The position numbers were made by a program, and so were the translations under genes. Source: an uncultured Planctomycetaceae bacterium (lineage in GTDB: Bacteria > Planctomycetota > Planctomycetia > Pirellulales > UBA1268). From it: a stretch of 38,349 nt of DNA. Under the pieces are notes generated by a model. The model saw only the letters and a program-made list of their open reading frames with translations, did not search any database and was not told where the DNA came from. The stretch is taken from assembly GCA_903951635.1 (NCBI GenBank), contig CAJBCV010000259.1, positions 1-38,349 on the forward strand, given 5' to 3'. This document shows positions 32,347-38,349 of this stretch, piece by piece (the first letter of the stretch is position 1; each line of letters opens with the position of its first letter).

Positions 32347-32400
32347 GATCGATCGACGATGCCCCGCCTGGCCAGGTCTGACACGGAGCATCGATCGATC
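32347..32400 (-). repeat. Imperfect inverted repeat in the tuf leader
   Basis: gatcgatcg-atgc (three extra bases between the blocks) pairs with gcatcgatcgatc. The central part contains a second palindrome, cctggccagg (32367-32376). Lies about 90-140 bases before tuf; may be a processing or regulatory structure. Confidence 0.5.
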
Positions 32401-32414
32401 TTGTAACGTGCGAT

Positions 32415-32432
32415 CCTCCGGCATGCCGGAGG
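32415..32432. repeat. Perfect 18-bp palindrome between tRNA-Thr and tuf
   Basis: cctccggcatgccggagg is identical on both strands. It could be a hairpin in the tRNA-tuf transcript or a dimer-binding site. Confidence 0.65.
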
Positions 32433-32480
32433 GGTGGAATCATTTTGGCGTTGGGGGCGATGTGGCTACGGCGACCGCTG

Positions 32481-32554
<74 letters not shown>

Positions 32555-32667
32555 GGTGTGCGTCGTGGCCTCGGTGGACGGGCGCTTGAGGGCGCGGCGT
32601 CGTCCCGGCGAGGACGCGGTTCGGTTGGTCGTGGCGACTGTCGCTCCGTGAAAGAAGGAAAAGGCTT

Positions 32668-32685
32668 GGTGGTGGTGGTGGTGGT
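32668..32685. repeat. (GGT)6 microsatellite in a tRNA spacer
   Basis: Six uninterrupted ggt units between tRNA-Gly and tRNA-Thr(GGT). Nothing else is recognisable in this 153-base spacer. Confidence 0.8.
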
Positions 32686-32707
32686 CGGAGGGGCGTGTGG
32701 CCTGAAA

Positions 32708-32778
32708 AGCGGGTAGAGGGAATCGAACCCTCGTCTTTAGCTTGGAAGGCTATTGCTCTACCATTGAGCTACACCCGC
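32708..32778 (-). tRNA. trnG: tRNA-Gly (anticodon TCC)
   Basis: Acceptor GCGGGTG/TACCCGC, D arm GCTCAATGGTAGAGC, anticodon loop CTTCCAA, T arm GAGGGTTCGATTCCCTC. CCA is not encoded. Matches glyT in the conserved order. Confidence 0.96.
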
Positions 32779-32837
32779 GTGCTTTCGTGCGGACCGGTGT
32801 TGCCGTGCCTGCCCGTTCGTGCCTCGGCTGGATGGTG

Positions 32838-32898
32838 GCTGCTGGTTCCTGCGTCTGGTTGCTGCGTCTGGTTGCTGGTTCCTGCGTCTGGCTGCTGG
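32838..32898. repeat. Low-complexity ctgcgtctggttgctg repeats
   Basis: Overlapping copies of ggttcctgcgtctgg and tgcgtctggttgctg fill about 60 bases of the tRNA-Tyr/tRNA-Gly spacer. They look like products of replication slippage. Confidence 0.7.
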
Positions 32899-32912
32899 AG
32901 TGGAGTGTGTCG

Positions 32913-32946
32913 CCCGATGGGCGGGTGGGCCCGATGGGCGGGTGGG
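32913..32946. repeat. 17-bp tandem duplication
   Basis: cccgatgggcgggtggg is present twice head to tail in the same spacer. Confidence 0.85.
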
Positions 32947-33026
32947 GTTGCGGAACCTTGTCGCTGGAATGTCGGGCTGGAGCGTGTTTTCGCGGAACGA
33001 TTGAGTGTCGGGGCATGGGGTGGAAG

Positions 33027-33108
33027 TGGGGAGTGCAGGATTCGAACCTGCGAAGGCAGAGCCACTTGATTTACAGTCAAGCCCCTTTGACCGCTCGGGA
33101 AACTCCCC
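33027..33108 (-). tRNA. trnY: tRNA-Tyr (anticodon GTA)
   Basis: 82 bases, class II with a long variable arm. Acceptor GGGGAGT/ACTCCCC, anticodon stem CTTGA/TCAAG with loop CTGTAAA, T arm GCAGGTTCGAATCCTGC. Discriminator A; CCA not encoded. Matches tyrU in the conserved order. Confidence 0.97.
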
Positions 33109-33393
33109 TCATGTGTTGGTGATATCGGTTCGGATCCAAATCTCCCCGAATCAAAACCTCCCGCGGGAGCGCCACCGTATCTACCGCTCCGCCGCCATCC
33201 GTTTTTTTCCGAACCGACCTCGCGCTGCCTCAGTTGCCCTGAATCGGGCAAAGCCCACTCAGAACGACCATCCAGACGCTTATCAGGGCAATCACCATGG
33301 AAGCCCTGTCTGTCGTGGCTTCACGACGAGATCGAGGTGCTTCCAGACGACGACGGCCCCGATCGGACGAGCGCCTCCCCTGGCAATGGAGTG

Positions 33394-33466
33394 AGCTAGC
33401 GGCGGGAGTTGAACCCGCAACCACCTGATTACAAATCAGGGACTCTGCCAATTGAGCTACGCTAGC
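33394..33466 (-). tRNA. trnT: tRNA-Thr (anticodon TGT)
   Basis: Acceptor GCTAGCG/CGCTAGC, anticodon stem CCTGA/TCAGG with loop TTTGTAA, T arm GCGGGTTCAACTCCCGC. CCA not encoded. First tRNA of the cluster, corresponding to thrU. The 285-base spacer to tRNA-Tyr contains a 12-base palindrome (ctcccgcgggag) and a 9-base inverted repeat (cggttcgga ... tccgaaccg) but no gene. Confidence 0.97.
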
Positions 33467-33470
33467 CAGA

Positions 33471-33484
33471 CCGTCCCGGGACGG
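33471..33484. repeat. 14-bp palindrome just before the first tRNA
   Basis: ccgtcccgggacgg is a perfect palindrome between the candidate promoter and tRNA-Thr(TGT), within the presumed 5' leader. Confidence 0.55.
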
Positions 33485-33494
33485 GAAACACTTG

Positions 33495-33522
33495 AGTGTA
33501 CGGATTCGGGAATCGCATGCAA
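33495..33522 (-). promoter_or_regulatory. Candidate promoter for the tRNA-tuf cluster
   Basis: On the - strand TTGCAT and TACACT are separated by 16 bases, a passable -35/-10 pair, with -10 ending about 28 bases before tRNA-Thr(TGT). The match is moderate. Confidence 0.4.
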
Positions 33523-33611
33523 GACGGCCCCGTGACACATCGGCGGGACCGGAGCGCGGGCGCTGGCAAAGGGGAGGAAAGAGGCTAAAACCGCGTCGAA
33601 GAGCCCCCCTG

Positions 33612-34862
33612 TCAGCAAAACGTGACGGCCAAAATCGACAGATCGTCAGCCAGGGCACCCCCCCCGGCGAGGGCCTTGGTCTGCTCAACGACCGCGTCGA
33701 GGGCCGTTTCACCCCTCCGCGGCTGGGAGGCCAGCAAGTCACAAAACAGGTCGAGCGTCCCCATCGAGCCGTCTGGCCTGGGAATCTCGAAGGTTCCGTC
33801 GCTGAAGACATAGAGCGTCGCTGACGGGGGCACGTCGACTTGCCGGGAGGAGAAGTCGAGTCCCTCGATGGCTCCCAGGAGGGGATTGTCGGAATCGAGG
33901 GGCACCGGAGCTGGCTTGCCGGTCGTGTCCGAACCCGGCTGGATGAGGAGGGCTGGGGGGTGGCCACCGCCGGCCCAACGGAGCGAACGCTGGCGGCGGT
34001 CGTACACCCCGTACCAGATCGTGAAGAACATGTCGTTGTGCCGTTCCATCGGGAACGCCCGGTTGAGTGCCGTGAGAACGGCCCCCGGATCGTGGAAGTC
34101 GGTGTTCGGCAGGGCCCCACCGCGGATGGCGTTGAGGGCCGAGACGCTCAACAGCGCCGCGCCGACGCCGTGGCCACAGACGTCGAGGAGATAGATCGCG
34201 ACATGGTCGTCGTCGAGGCTGTGGTAGCCGAAGGCGTCACCCCCCAGGCCGGCCGAGGGGATGAAACGCCAGTCAGCACGGATTCCTGCCAACTCGCCTG
34301 GCAGAGGGAGGAGCGAGCGAACGTAACGGGCGGCACTGGCGAGGTCTTCGGCGAGCACCGCGCGACTGATTCGCAGCTCTTCGAAAGCCAGATTCCGCTC
34401 GAGAAGCGCGATATAGCCACGGGAATGATGGCGGACGCGGGCGACGAGTTCGACCCGGTCGGGGAGCTTCACGAGATAGTCGTTGGCGCCCAGCGCGAAC
34501 GCCTCGGCCTTGACCGCGGCCTCTTCTTTTGTCGAAAGGACGATGATCGGGAGTTCCCGGAAGCGTTCGTCGGCACGGAGTCGGCGAAGGACCTCGAGGC
34601 CGTCGATGTCGGGCATCACCAGATCGAGGAGGATGACCGTCGGAGCCGTTTCCGCAGCCATGGCAAGCGCCGCACCGGGATCGCGGCAATAGTGGTAATC
34701 GAGCGCATCCGCTCCGGCGAGCATCCGGCGGATCGCTTCGCCGATGATCGGCTGGTCGTCGATGAGGAGGACCACGCCGCGACGGGGGGCGACTGCGGAG
34801 AGGGGATCGGGGGGCTGAGGGACGTCCACGGCGACGACTCGCTGAGCACTGGAGGGGGGCAA
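33612..34862 (-). CDS. Response regulator with C-terminal PP2C (RsbU/SpoIIE-type) phosphatase
   Basis: 416 residues. The receiver domain (~28-150) has Asp35/Asp36, phospho-acceptor Asp80 in LLDLVMPDIDG, Thr111 and Lys132. A helical linker (~150-175) leads to a PPM/SpoIIE phosphatase domain with GLGGDAFGYH, LLDVCGHGVGAALLSVSA, WAGGGHPPALL, SDGTFEI and ADDLSILAV, so the metal-binding aspartates are present. Such proteins usually control anti-sigma-factor antagonists by dephosphorylation, in step with phosphorylation of the receiver. No kinase, anti-sigma or antagonist gene is nearby. It lies after the tRNA cluster promoter region on the same strand and is transcribed away from the NuoL-like gene. 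Confidence 0.93.
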   Translation of the reverse strand: MPPSSAQRVVAVDVPQPPDPLSAVAPRRGVVLLIDDQPIIGEAIRRMLAGADALDYHYCRDPGAALAMAAETAPTVILLDLVMPDIDGLEVLRRLRADERFRELPIIVLSTKEEAAVKAEAFALGANDYLVKLPDRVELVARVRHHSRGYIALLERNLAFEELRISRAVLAEDLASAARYVRSLLPLPGELAGIRADWRFIPSAGLGGDAFGYHSLDDDHVAIYLLDVCGHGVGAALLSVSALNAIRGGALPNTDFHDPGAVLTALNRAFPMERHNDMFFTIWYGVYDRRQRSLRWAGGGHPPALLIQPGSDTTGKPAPVPLDSDNPLLGAIEGLDFSSRQVDVPPSATLYVFSDGTFEIPRPDGSMGTLDLFCDLLASQPRRGETALDAVVEQTKALAGGGALADDLSILAVTFC

Positions 34863-35047
34863 CGGGCAGCGCCCGTGCGACCCGGGGAGCCTACCAAAAA
34901 GACAAAGGTGGCTCCCGGCGCCGCTGCGGGACAGGGAGGGAGACAGACGTCCCGACGGCCGATTCGTGGCATACTGGTGGTCGCTGTGCCTGCAAGCTTC
35001 GCCACAGAGGCGATCGACTTCGGAGCATCAACGGGAGCCAAGGGCAG

Positions 35048-36490
35048 ATGACGTTCTCCGGCGCGGCCTTGCCGGTCGCCCAGTTGTTCGGTTCGCTCGA
35101 GTCCCAGGCCGCATCGACCCACGCGATCGTTTCGCTGCTGGTCGTCCTCCAGCTTGCGGCTCCGGCCCTGACCCTCTTCCTCGTCGGCCTGCCGGCACTC
35201 GTTGACCGGCCGCTTTCGGAGCGGGCTACCACGAGGTTCGTCGGCGGCGCGTTCACGCTCGCGTTCCTTGCCGGCCTGGCGACGCTTGCGGTGCTCGCCA
35301 TGCGAGGCTTCGCGCCGGAGCAGGTCCACCTCGGCACCTGGTTTTCCGTGGGGCACCACGACGCCACGATCGATCTCGTCGCCGACGGCCTGTCGGTGCC
35401 CTACGTCTGCTTTTCCACCGGGCTCTGTGCGCTCGTCAACGCCTTTGCCGGGAAATACCTCCACCGCGAGCCCGGGTTCACCCGGTTCTTCGTCCTTCTG
35501 ACGCTGTTCGGCACGGGGATGAACCTCATGGTGCTCGCCGGGAGCATCGACGTCCTGTTCGCGGGATGGGAGTTCCTCGGCATCTCCTCGACGATGCTGA
35601 TCGGCTTCTTTCACGAACGCACCAACGCCCTCAAGGCGGCACTGCGGGCGTTCACGACCTACCGGATCTGTGACGTCGGCCTGCTCACCGCCGGCGTGAT
35701 GATCCATCGGGCCGTCGGCTCCGGGGATTTCGAACGGCTCTTCAATGGCGTCTGGCCGAACGGCCACTGCCTCGTTTCGCCGGGGCATGCCACGCTCATC
35801 TCGCTGCTCCTGGTGTTCGCGGCGATGGGGAAGAGCGCCCAGGTCCCGTTCTCGAACTGGCTGCCGCGGGCGATGGAGGGGCCGACGCCGTCGAGCGCCA
35901 TCTTCTACGGCGCCCTCTCGATCCACGCCGGCGCCTATGTTCTCCTCCGGTGTGAGCCGCTCCTCGACGCGGCGCCGGTCGCGCGGGGAGCGCTGGTCGT
36001 CATCGGTGCCTTCACCGCCATCCACGCCGCCCTCGTCGGTCGCGTTCAGACCGACCTCAAAAGCATGCTCGCCTACGCGTCGATGACCCAGGCAGGGATC
36101 ATCTTCGTCGAGATCGGCCTCGGGTTCCGCGTCGTCGCGCTGGTCCACATCGTCAGCCATGCGATTCTCCGCAGCCTCCAGATCCTTCGCTCCCCGTCGG
36201 CACTCCACGATCGACACGAACTCGAGGCGGCCCTCGGCGGCCATCCTGGCGCGGCGTCCTGGTCGGTCGTCGGGATGCTTCCGGAGAGGACGCAGTCCTG
36301 GCTGTATCGGGTGGCCCTCGACCGCGGCTTCGAGGAGATGGTGCTGTCGCGGTTTGTCATCGGGCCTGTCTGGAGGCTCCTCGAGCGACTCGGAGGGGCC
36401 GAACTGGCCTGGATCGAATGGCTCGGAACGCGCCCCGAGGATCGGGGGCGGGATACCGCCGGCAGGCGGATGCAGGGGGGGTGGCGGTGA
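35048..36490 (+). CDS. NuoL/DabB-like proton-translocating membrane subunit
   Basis: 480 residues with about 12 hydrophobic segments, Proton_antipo_M family. Key residues are seen: Glu175 in WEFLGISSTMLIGFF and Lys262 in AAMGKSAQVPFSNWLPRAMEGPTPSSAIFYGALSIHAGAYVLLR (two adjoining parts of the signature), then MTQAG and HAILRSLQILRSPS. These are proton-channel residues in NuoL, MrpA and DabB. It is shorter than NuoL (about 600), lacking the long lateral-helix end. No other complex I genes are present, and no dabA-type partner is visible. It overlaps the next gene. It could be part of an inorganic-carbon uptake (DabAB-like) or another ion-coupled complex. AGGGCAG precedes the ATG. Family is confident; role is not. 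Confidence 0.85.
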   Translation: MTFSGAALPVAQLFGSLESQAASTHAIVSLLVVLQLAAPALTLFLVGLPALVDRPLSERATTRFVGGAFTLAFLAGLATLAVLAMRGFAPEQVHLGTWFSVGHHDATIDLVADGLSVPYVCFSTGLCALVNAFAGKYLHREPGFTRFFVLLTLFGTGMNLMVLAGSIDVLFAGWEFLGISSTMLIGFFHERTNALKAALRAFTTYRICDVGLLTAGVMIHRAVGSGDFERLFNGVWPNGHCLVSPGHATLISLLLVFAAMGKSAQVPFSNWLPRAMEGPTPSSAIFYGALSIHAGAYVLLRCEPLLDAAPVARGALVVIGAFTAIHAALVGRVQTDLKSMLAYASMTQAGIIFVEIGLGFRVVALVHIVSHAILRSLQILRSPSALHDRHELEAALGGHPGAASWSVVGMLPERTQSWLYRVALDRGFEEMVLSRFVIGPVWRLLERLGGAELAWIEWLGTRPEDRGRDTAGRRMQGGWR

Positions 36491-37956
36491 GTTTCGACGG
36501 CCATGACATTCCGCTCCTGGCTGCGCTGATCGCAGCCATTCTCGCCCCTCTGGCGGCAGCGTTCCATGTCAGCCGTGGCGGAAGCCAGGGGGCTCCGCGC
36601 ACCCCGGCGATGATCGCCCTGCTCGTCTCGCTGGTCGCCGGCTTGACGATCACACTGTTTTGGATGAGCGGTCCGGAGGTGACCCTCGAACTCGGTCAGC
36701 GGCTCGGCGGCGGCTACCTCGTCCATGTCGACGGGCTCACCGCCGTGCTCCTCCCGTTCGTGGGCTTGGTGGAGTTGGCGATCGTGATGGTCGCCCCGAA
36801 TCGGTTTCTCGACGGCCCGGCGACGGTGCGGATTCTGCTCGGTGCGGCCACGACGCTGGCGCTGTTCTCCACCGCGCACCCGCTGGTCCTGATCGTCGCC
36901 TGGGTGGTGACGGCGCTCCCCACGTGGTGGAGCACCCGGGCGACGGCGGGCGGTCAGACGGCAGCGCGGGTCTACGCGATCATGATGACGCTGGCCGTGG
37001 CCTGCATGGCCATCGGCACCCTGATGATGATCGCCGACCCGCCGTGGGAGGCCGGGGGGGGATTCCTGGGAGCCTCCGGCGGCTGGCTCGTGGCGCTGGC
37101 CGTCCTCGTGAGAAAGGGGATCGTCCCCTTCCACTCCTGGTATCCGGCGTTGTTCCGCGGCGCGCCGATGTCGACGGCGCTGGCTGCCACGATGCCACAG
37201 ATCGCTTCCTATACGGCGGTGCGGCTGTTCTTCGGCCACGCCGACCATGGCGACGGCGTGGGGGCGGAACTCGTCGTCCTTTCGCAGTTGGCTCTGCTGA
37301 CGGCGACGTACGGGGCGGCGCTGGCGCTGGTGCAGCGCGATCTCCGGGGGCTGATCGGCACGCTGGCGATGAGCCAGTCGGCCCTCGTCCTCGCCGGCTT
37401 GGCCGGCAAACTGCCGATGGAGCTCAACGGGGCTTTTTGCACCTGGATCTCGAGCGGCCTGGCGCTCACCGGGCTGGGGCTCGTCGGCTGGGCCCTCGAG
37501 AGCCGGGCCGGGCCGCTGTCGCTCGAGACCCCGCAGGGCCGGTTCGCCGACGCCCCGCTCCTGGCGGCCTTCTTCCTCCTCTTCGGGCTCTCGAGCATCG
37601 GCTTGCCGGGAACGCTCTCCTTCGTCGCCGACGATCTCCTCGTGTCGGGGAGCCTCGATGAGCAACTCCACGCCGGGCTGCTCGTGATCGCGGCGACGGT
37701 GCTCTCGGCGATTTCGGTGATGCGCGGGTGGTTCATGGTCTTTGGCGGCCCGTCGAACCTCGATGGGCCGAGGCACCACCTCCTCCCCCGCGAGCGGATC
37801 GCGCTGACAGCCCTGTTCGCCACGATCGTCCTCCTCGGGCTGTGGCCCGCGGCGCTGGTACGCGAGTTGGAGCGTGCCGGGAGCGATCTGCTCGGTGTGC
37901 CCGTCGAAGCCCACGGGTACGACGCCGCGGCGGTCGGGTGGGGAACACGCCGGTAG
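36487..37956 (+). CDS. NuoM/NuoN-like proton-translocating membrane subunit
   Basis: About 489 residues with roughly 13 hydrophobic segments. Family features are LVHVDGLTAVLLPFVGLVELAIVM, LAVLVRKGIVPFHSWYPALFRGAPMSTALAATMPQIASYTAVRLFF (adjoining parts), a later lysine-poor MSQSALVLAGLAG, and LSSIGLPGTLSFVADDLLVSG, which resembles the GLPG-F-x-E motif of NuoM/NuoN with D in place of E. It starts inside the end of the upstream gene: GTG 36487 overlaps the TGA, with a run of six G seven bases upstream (GTG 36481 also possible). The two proteins are therefore probably made together as partners. Function as for the upstream gene. Confidence 0.83.
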   Translation: MSFDGHDIPLLAALIAAILAPLAAAFHVSRGGSQGAPRTPAMIALLVSLVAGLTITLFWMSGPEVTLELGQRLGGGYLVHVDGLTAVLLPFVGLVELAIVMVAPNRFLDGPATVRILLGAATTLALFSTAHPLVLIVAWVVTALPTWWSTRATAGGQTAARVYAIMMTLAVACMAIGTLMMIADPPWEAGGGFLGASGGWLVALAVLVRKGIVPFHSWYPALFRGAPMSTALAATMPQIASYTAVRLFFGHADHGDGVGAELVVLSQLALLTATYGAALALVQRDLRGLIGTLAMSQSALVLAGLAGKLPMELNGAFCTWISSGLALTGLGLVGWALESRAGPLSLETPQGRFADAPLLAAFFLLFGLSSIGLPGTLSFVADDLLVSGSLDEQLHAGLLVIAATVLSAISVMRGWFMVFGGPSNLDGPRHHLLPRERIALTALFATIVLLGLWPAALVRELERAGSDLLGVPVEAHGYDAAAVGWGTRR

Positions 37957-38065
37957 CCACGGTTCCTGATTCACCGGCCCTGCGGCTGCGGGTGTCAGGG
38001 AGCGCTCGCCTCGGTTTCGGCGGCGACCTGCGCAGAGGGATTGATCGACCTCAGCGATCTTTTAC

Positions 38066-38092
38066 CTTTGCCTCGATGGGACGACGGCAAAG
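38066..38092. promoter_or_regulatory. Inverted repeat before the terminal secreted-protein gene
   Basis: ctttgcctcg pairs with cga-c-ggcaaag (one bulged base), with a 6-base loop, about 33 bases before the start codon. It may be an operator or a leader hairpin. No -35/-10 pair was found between 37957 and 38124. Confidence 0.4.
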
Positions 38093-38124
38093 AGTTCGCC
38101 CGAAGTTAAGCCACCGAGGTGTTC

Positions 38125-38349
38125 ATGTCCTGGATGCGTGCGTGTCGAAAGTCGGTCGGGGTTCGAATCGTGACCGCGGCGCTGGTCTTGGGGGCGGCGA
38201 TGCCCGCTCAGGCCGATCCGGCGCCCCTCCCGCCCAGCAACACCTCATGGACCGGTGATCTGGGAAGCGGCGGCGTCGGCGCGTGGGGCTTGGCCGGTAA
38301 CTGGCTGACCGACGTCGCCACCAACGTCGTGCCCGATGCGACCCTCGAC
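38125..38349 (+). CDS. Start of a secreted, probable PEP-CTERM-type protein (cut by the window end)
   Basis: 75 codons are visible and the frame stays open to the last base. The N-terminus MSWMRACRKSVGVRIVTAAL (first 20 residues) begins a clear signal peptide with probable cleavage after AQA near residue 30. The mature part starts DPAPLPPSNTSWTGD and has AWGLAGNWLTD, a W..W..NW pattern common at the start of planctomycete autotransporter-like beta-strand and PEP-CTERM proteins. GAGGT four bases before the ATG is a good ribosome-binding site. The C-terminus, where a sorting signal would be, is outside the window, so the exosortase-substrate idea remains inference. Confidence 0.75.
   Translation, partial: MSWMRACRKSVGVRIVTAALVLGAAMPAQADPAPLPPSNTSWTGDLGSGGVGAWGLAGNWLTDVATNVVPDATLD

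Noticed and set aside
32769..33394. Short frames on both strands across the tRNA spacers
   Set aside because: They overlap tRNA genes and simple repeats; products are Trp/Cys/Gly-rich low-complexity sequence.
34616..37974. Two - strand frames (542 and 633 codons) opposite the NuoL/NuoM-like genes
   Set aside because: Highly charged Arg/Glu/Gly-rich products, mirror images of hydrophobic + strand codons; no domain.

Overview
This window looks like chromosomal DNA of a high-GC planctomycete (Planctomycetota, possibly near Pirellulales; the order is a guess). The clues are an exosortase/EpsI cell-surface system, a secreted Cys/Tyr/Pro/Gln-rich protein of a style common in that phylum, a free-standing RNA polymerase alpha-CTD-like protein, a formylglycine-generating enzyme, an ATPase whose N-terminus (NPFATRYV) and P-loop (GPHGTGKST) resemble a planctomycete family, and many starts with weak or unusual ribosome-binding sites. 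No insertion sequence, phage gene, CRISPR array or rRNA was seen.

Layout. 1-7000 (+): a prepilin-peptidase-like protein, then a surface/exopolysaccharide group: exosortase, a Wzz/GumC-type chain-length protein with a degenerate kinase domain, EpsI, and a GDP-L-fucose-synthase-like epimerase. 7018-9408 (-): a UvrD/PcrA helicase. 9759-12330 (+): the alpha-CTD-like protein, then a three-gene set of unknown function (four-helix membrane protein with a beta-rich tail, a small beta-rich protein, a P-loop ATPase). 12606-15658 (+): a repeat-rich secreted protein and a PolX-PHP DNA polymerase. 15659-17851 (-): a membrane-anchored formylglycine-generating enzyme and a secreted protein of unknown function that share an almost identical leader.

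18085-33466 (-) is the core transcription/translation block. In transcription order it reads tRNA-Thr(TGT), tRNA-Tyr, tRNA-Gly, tRNA-Thr(GGT), tuf, tRNA-Trp, secE, nusG, rplK, rplA, rplJ, rplL, rpoB, rpoC. The tRNA-tuf order equals thrU-tyrU-glyT-thrT-tufB of Escherichia coli. Several junctions hold strong RNA hairpins: tuf/trnW, rplJ/rplL, rplL/rpoB (with a U tract) and rpoB/rpoC.

33612-34862 (-) is a receiver-PP2C phosphatase. 35048-37956 (+) is an overlapping pair of NuoL/NuoM-type proton-channel proteins without the rest of complex I. 38125 to the end is the start of a secreted protein that resembles planctomycete PEP-CTERM proteins, a plausible substrate type for the exosortase at the other end.

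The most unusual signal is two short tandem arrays in which TGA recurs four times at a spacing (11 bp at 1-39; 8 bp at 18058-18089) that puts a stop in all three frames. The second one contains the real stop codon of rpoC.
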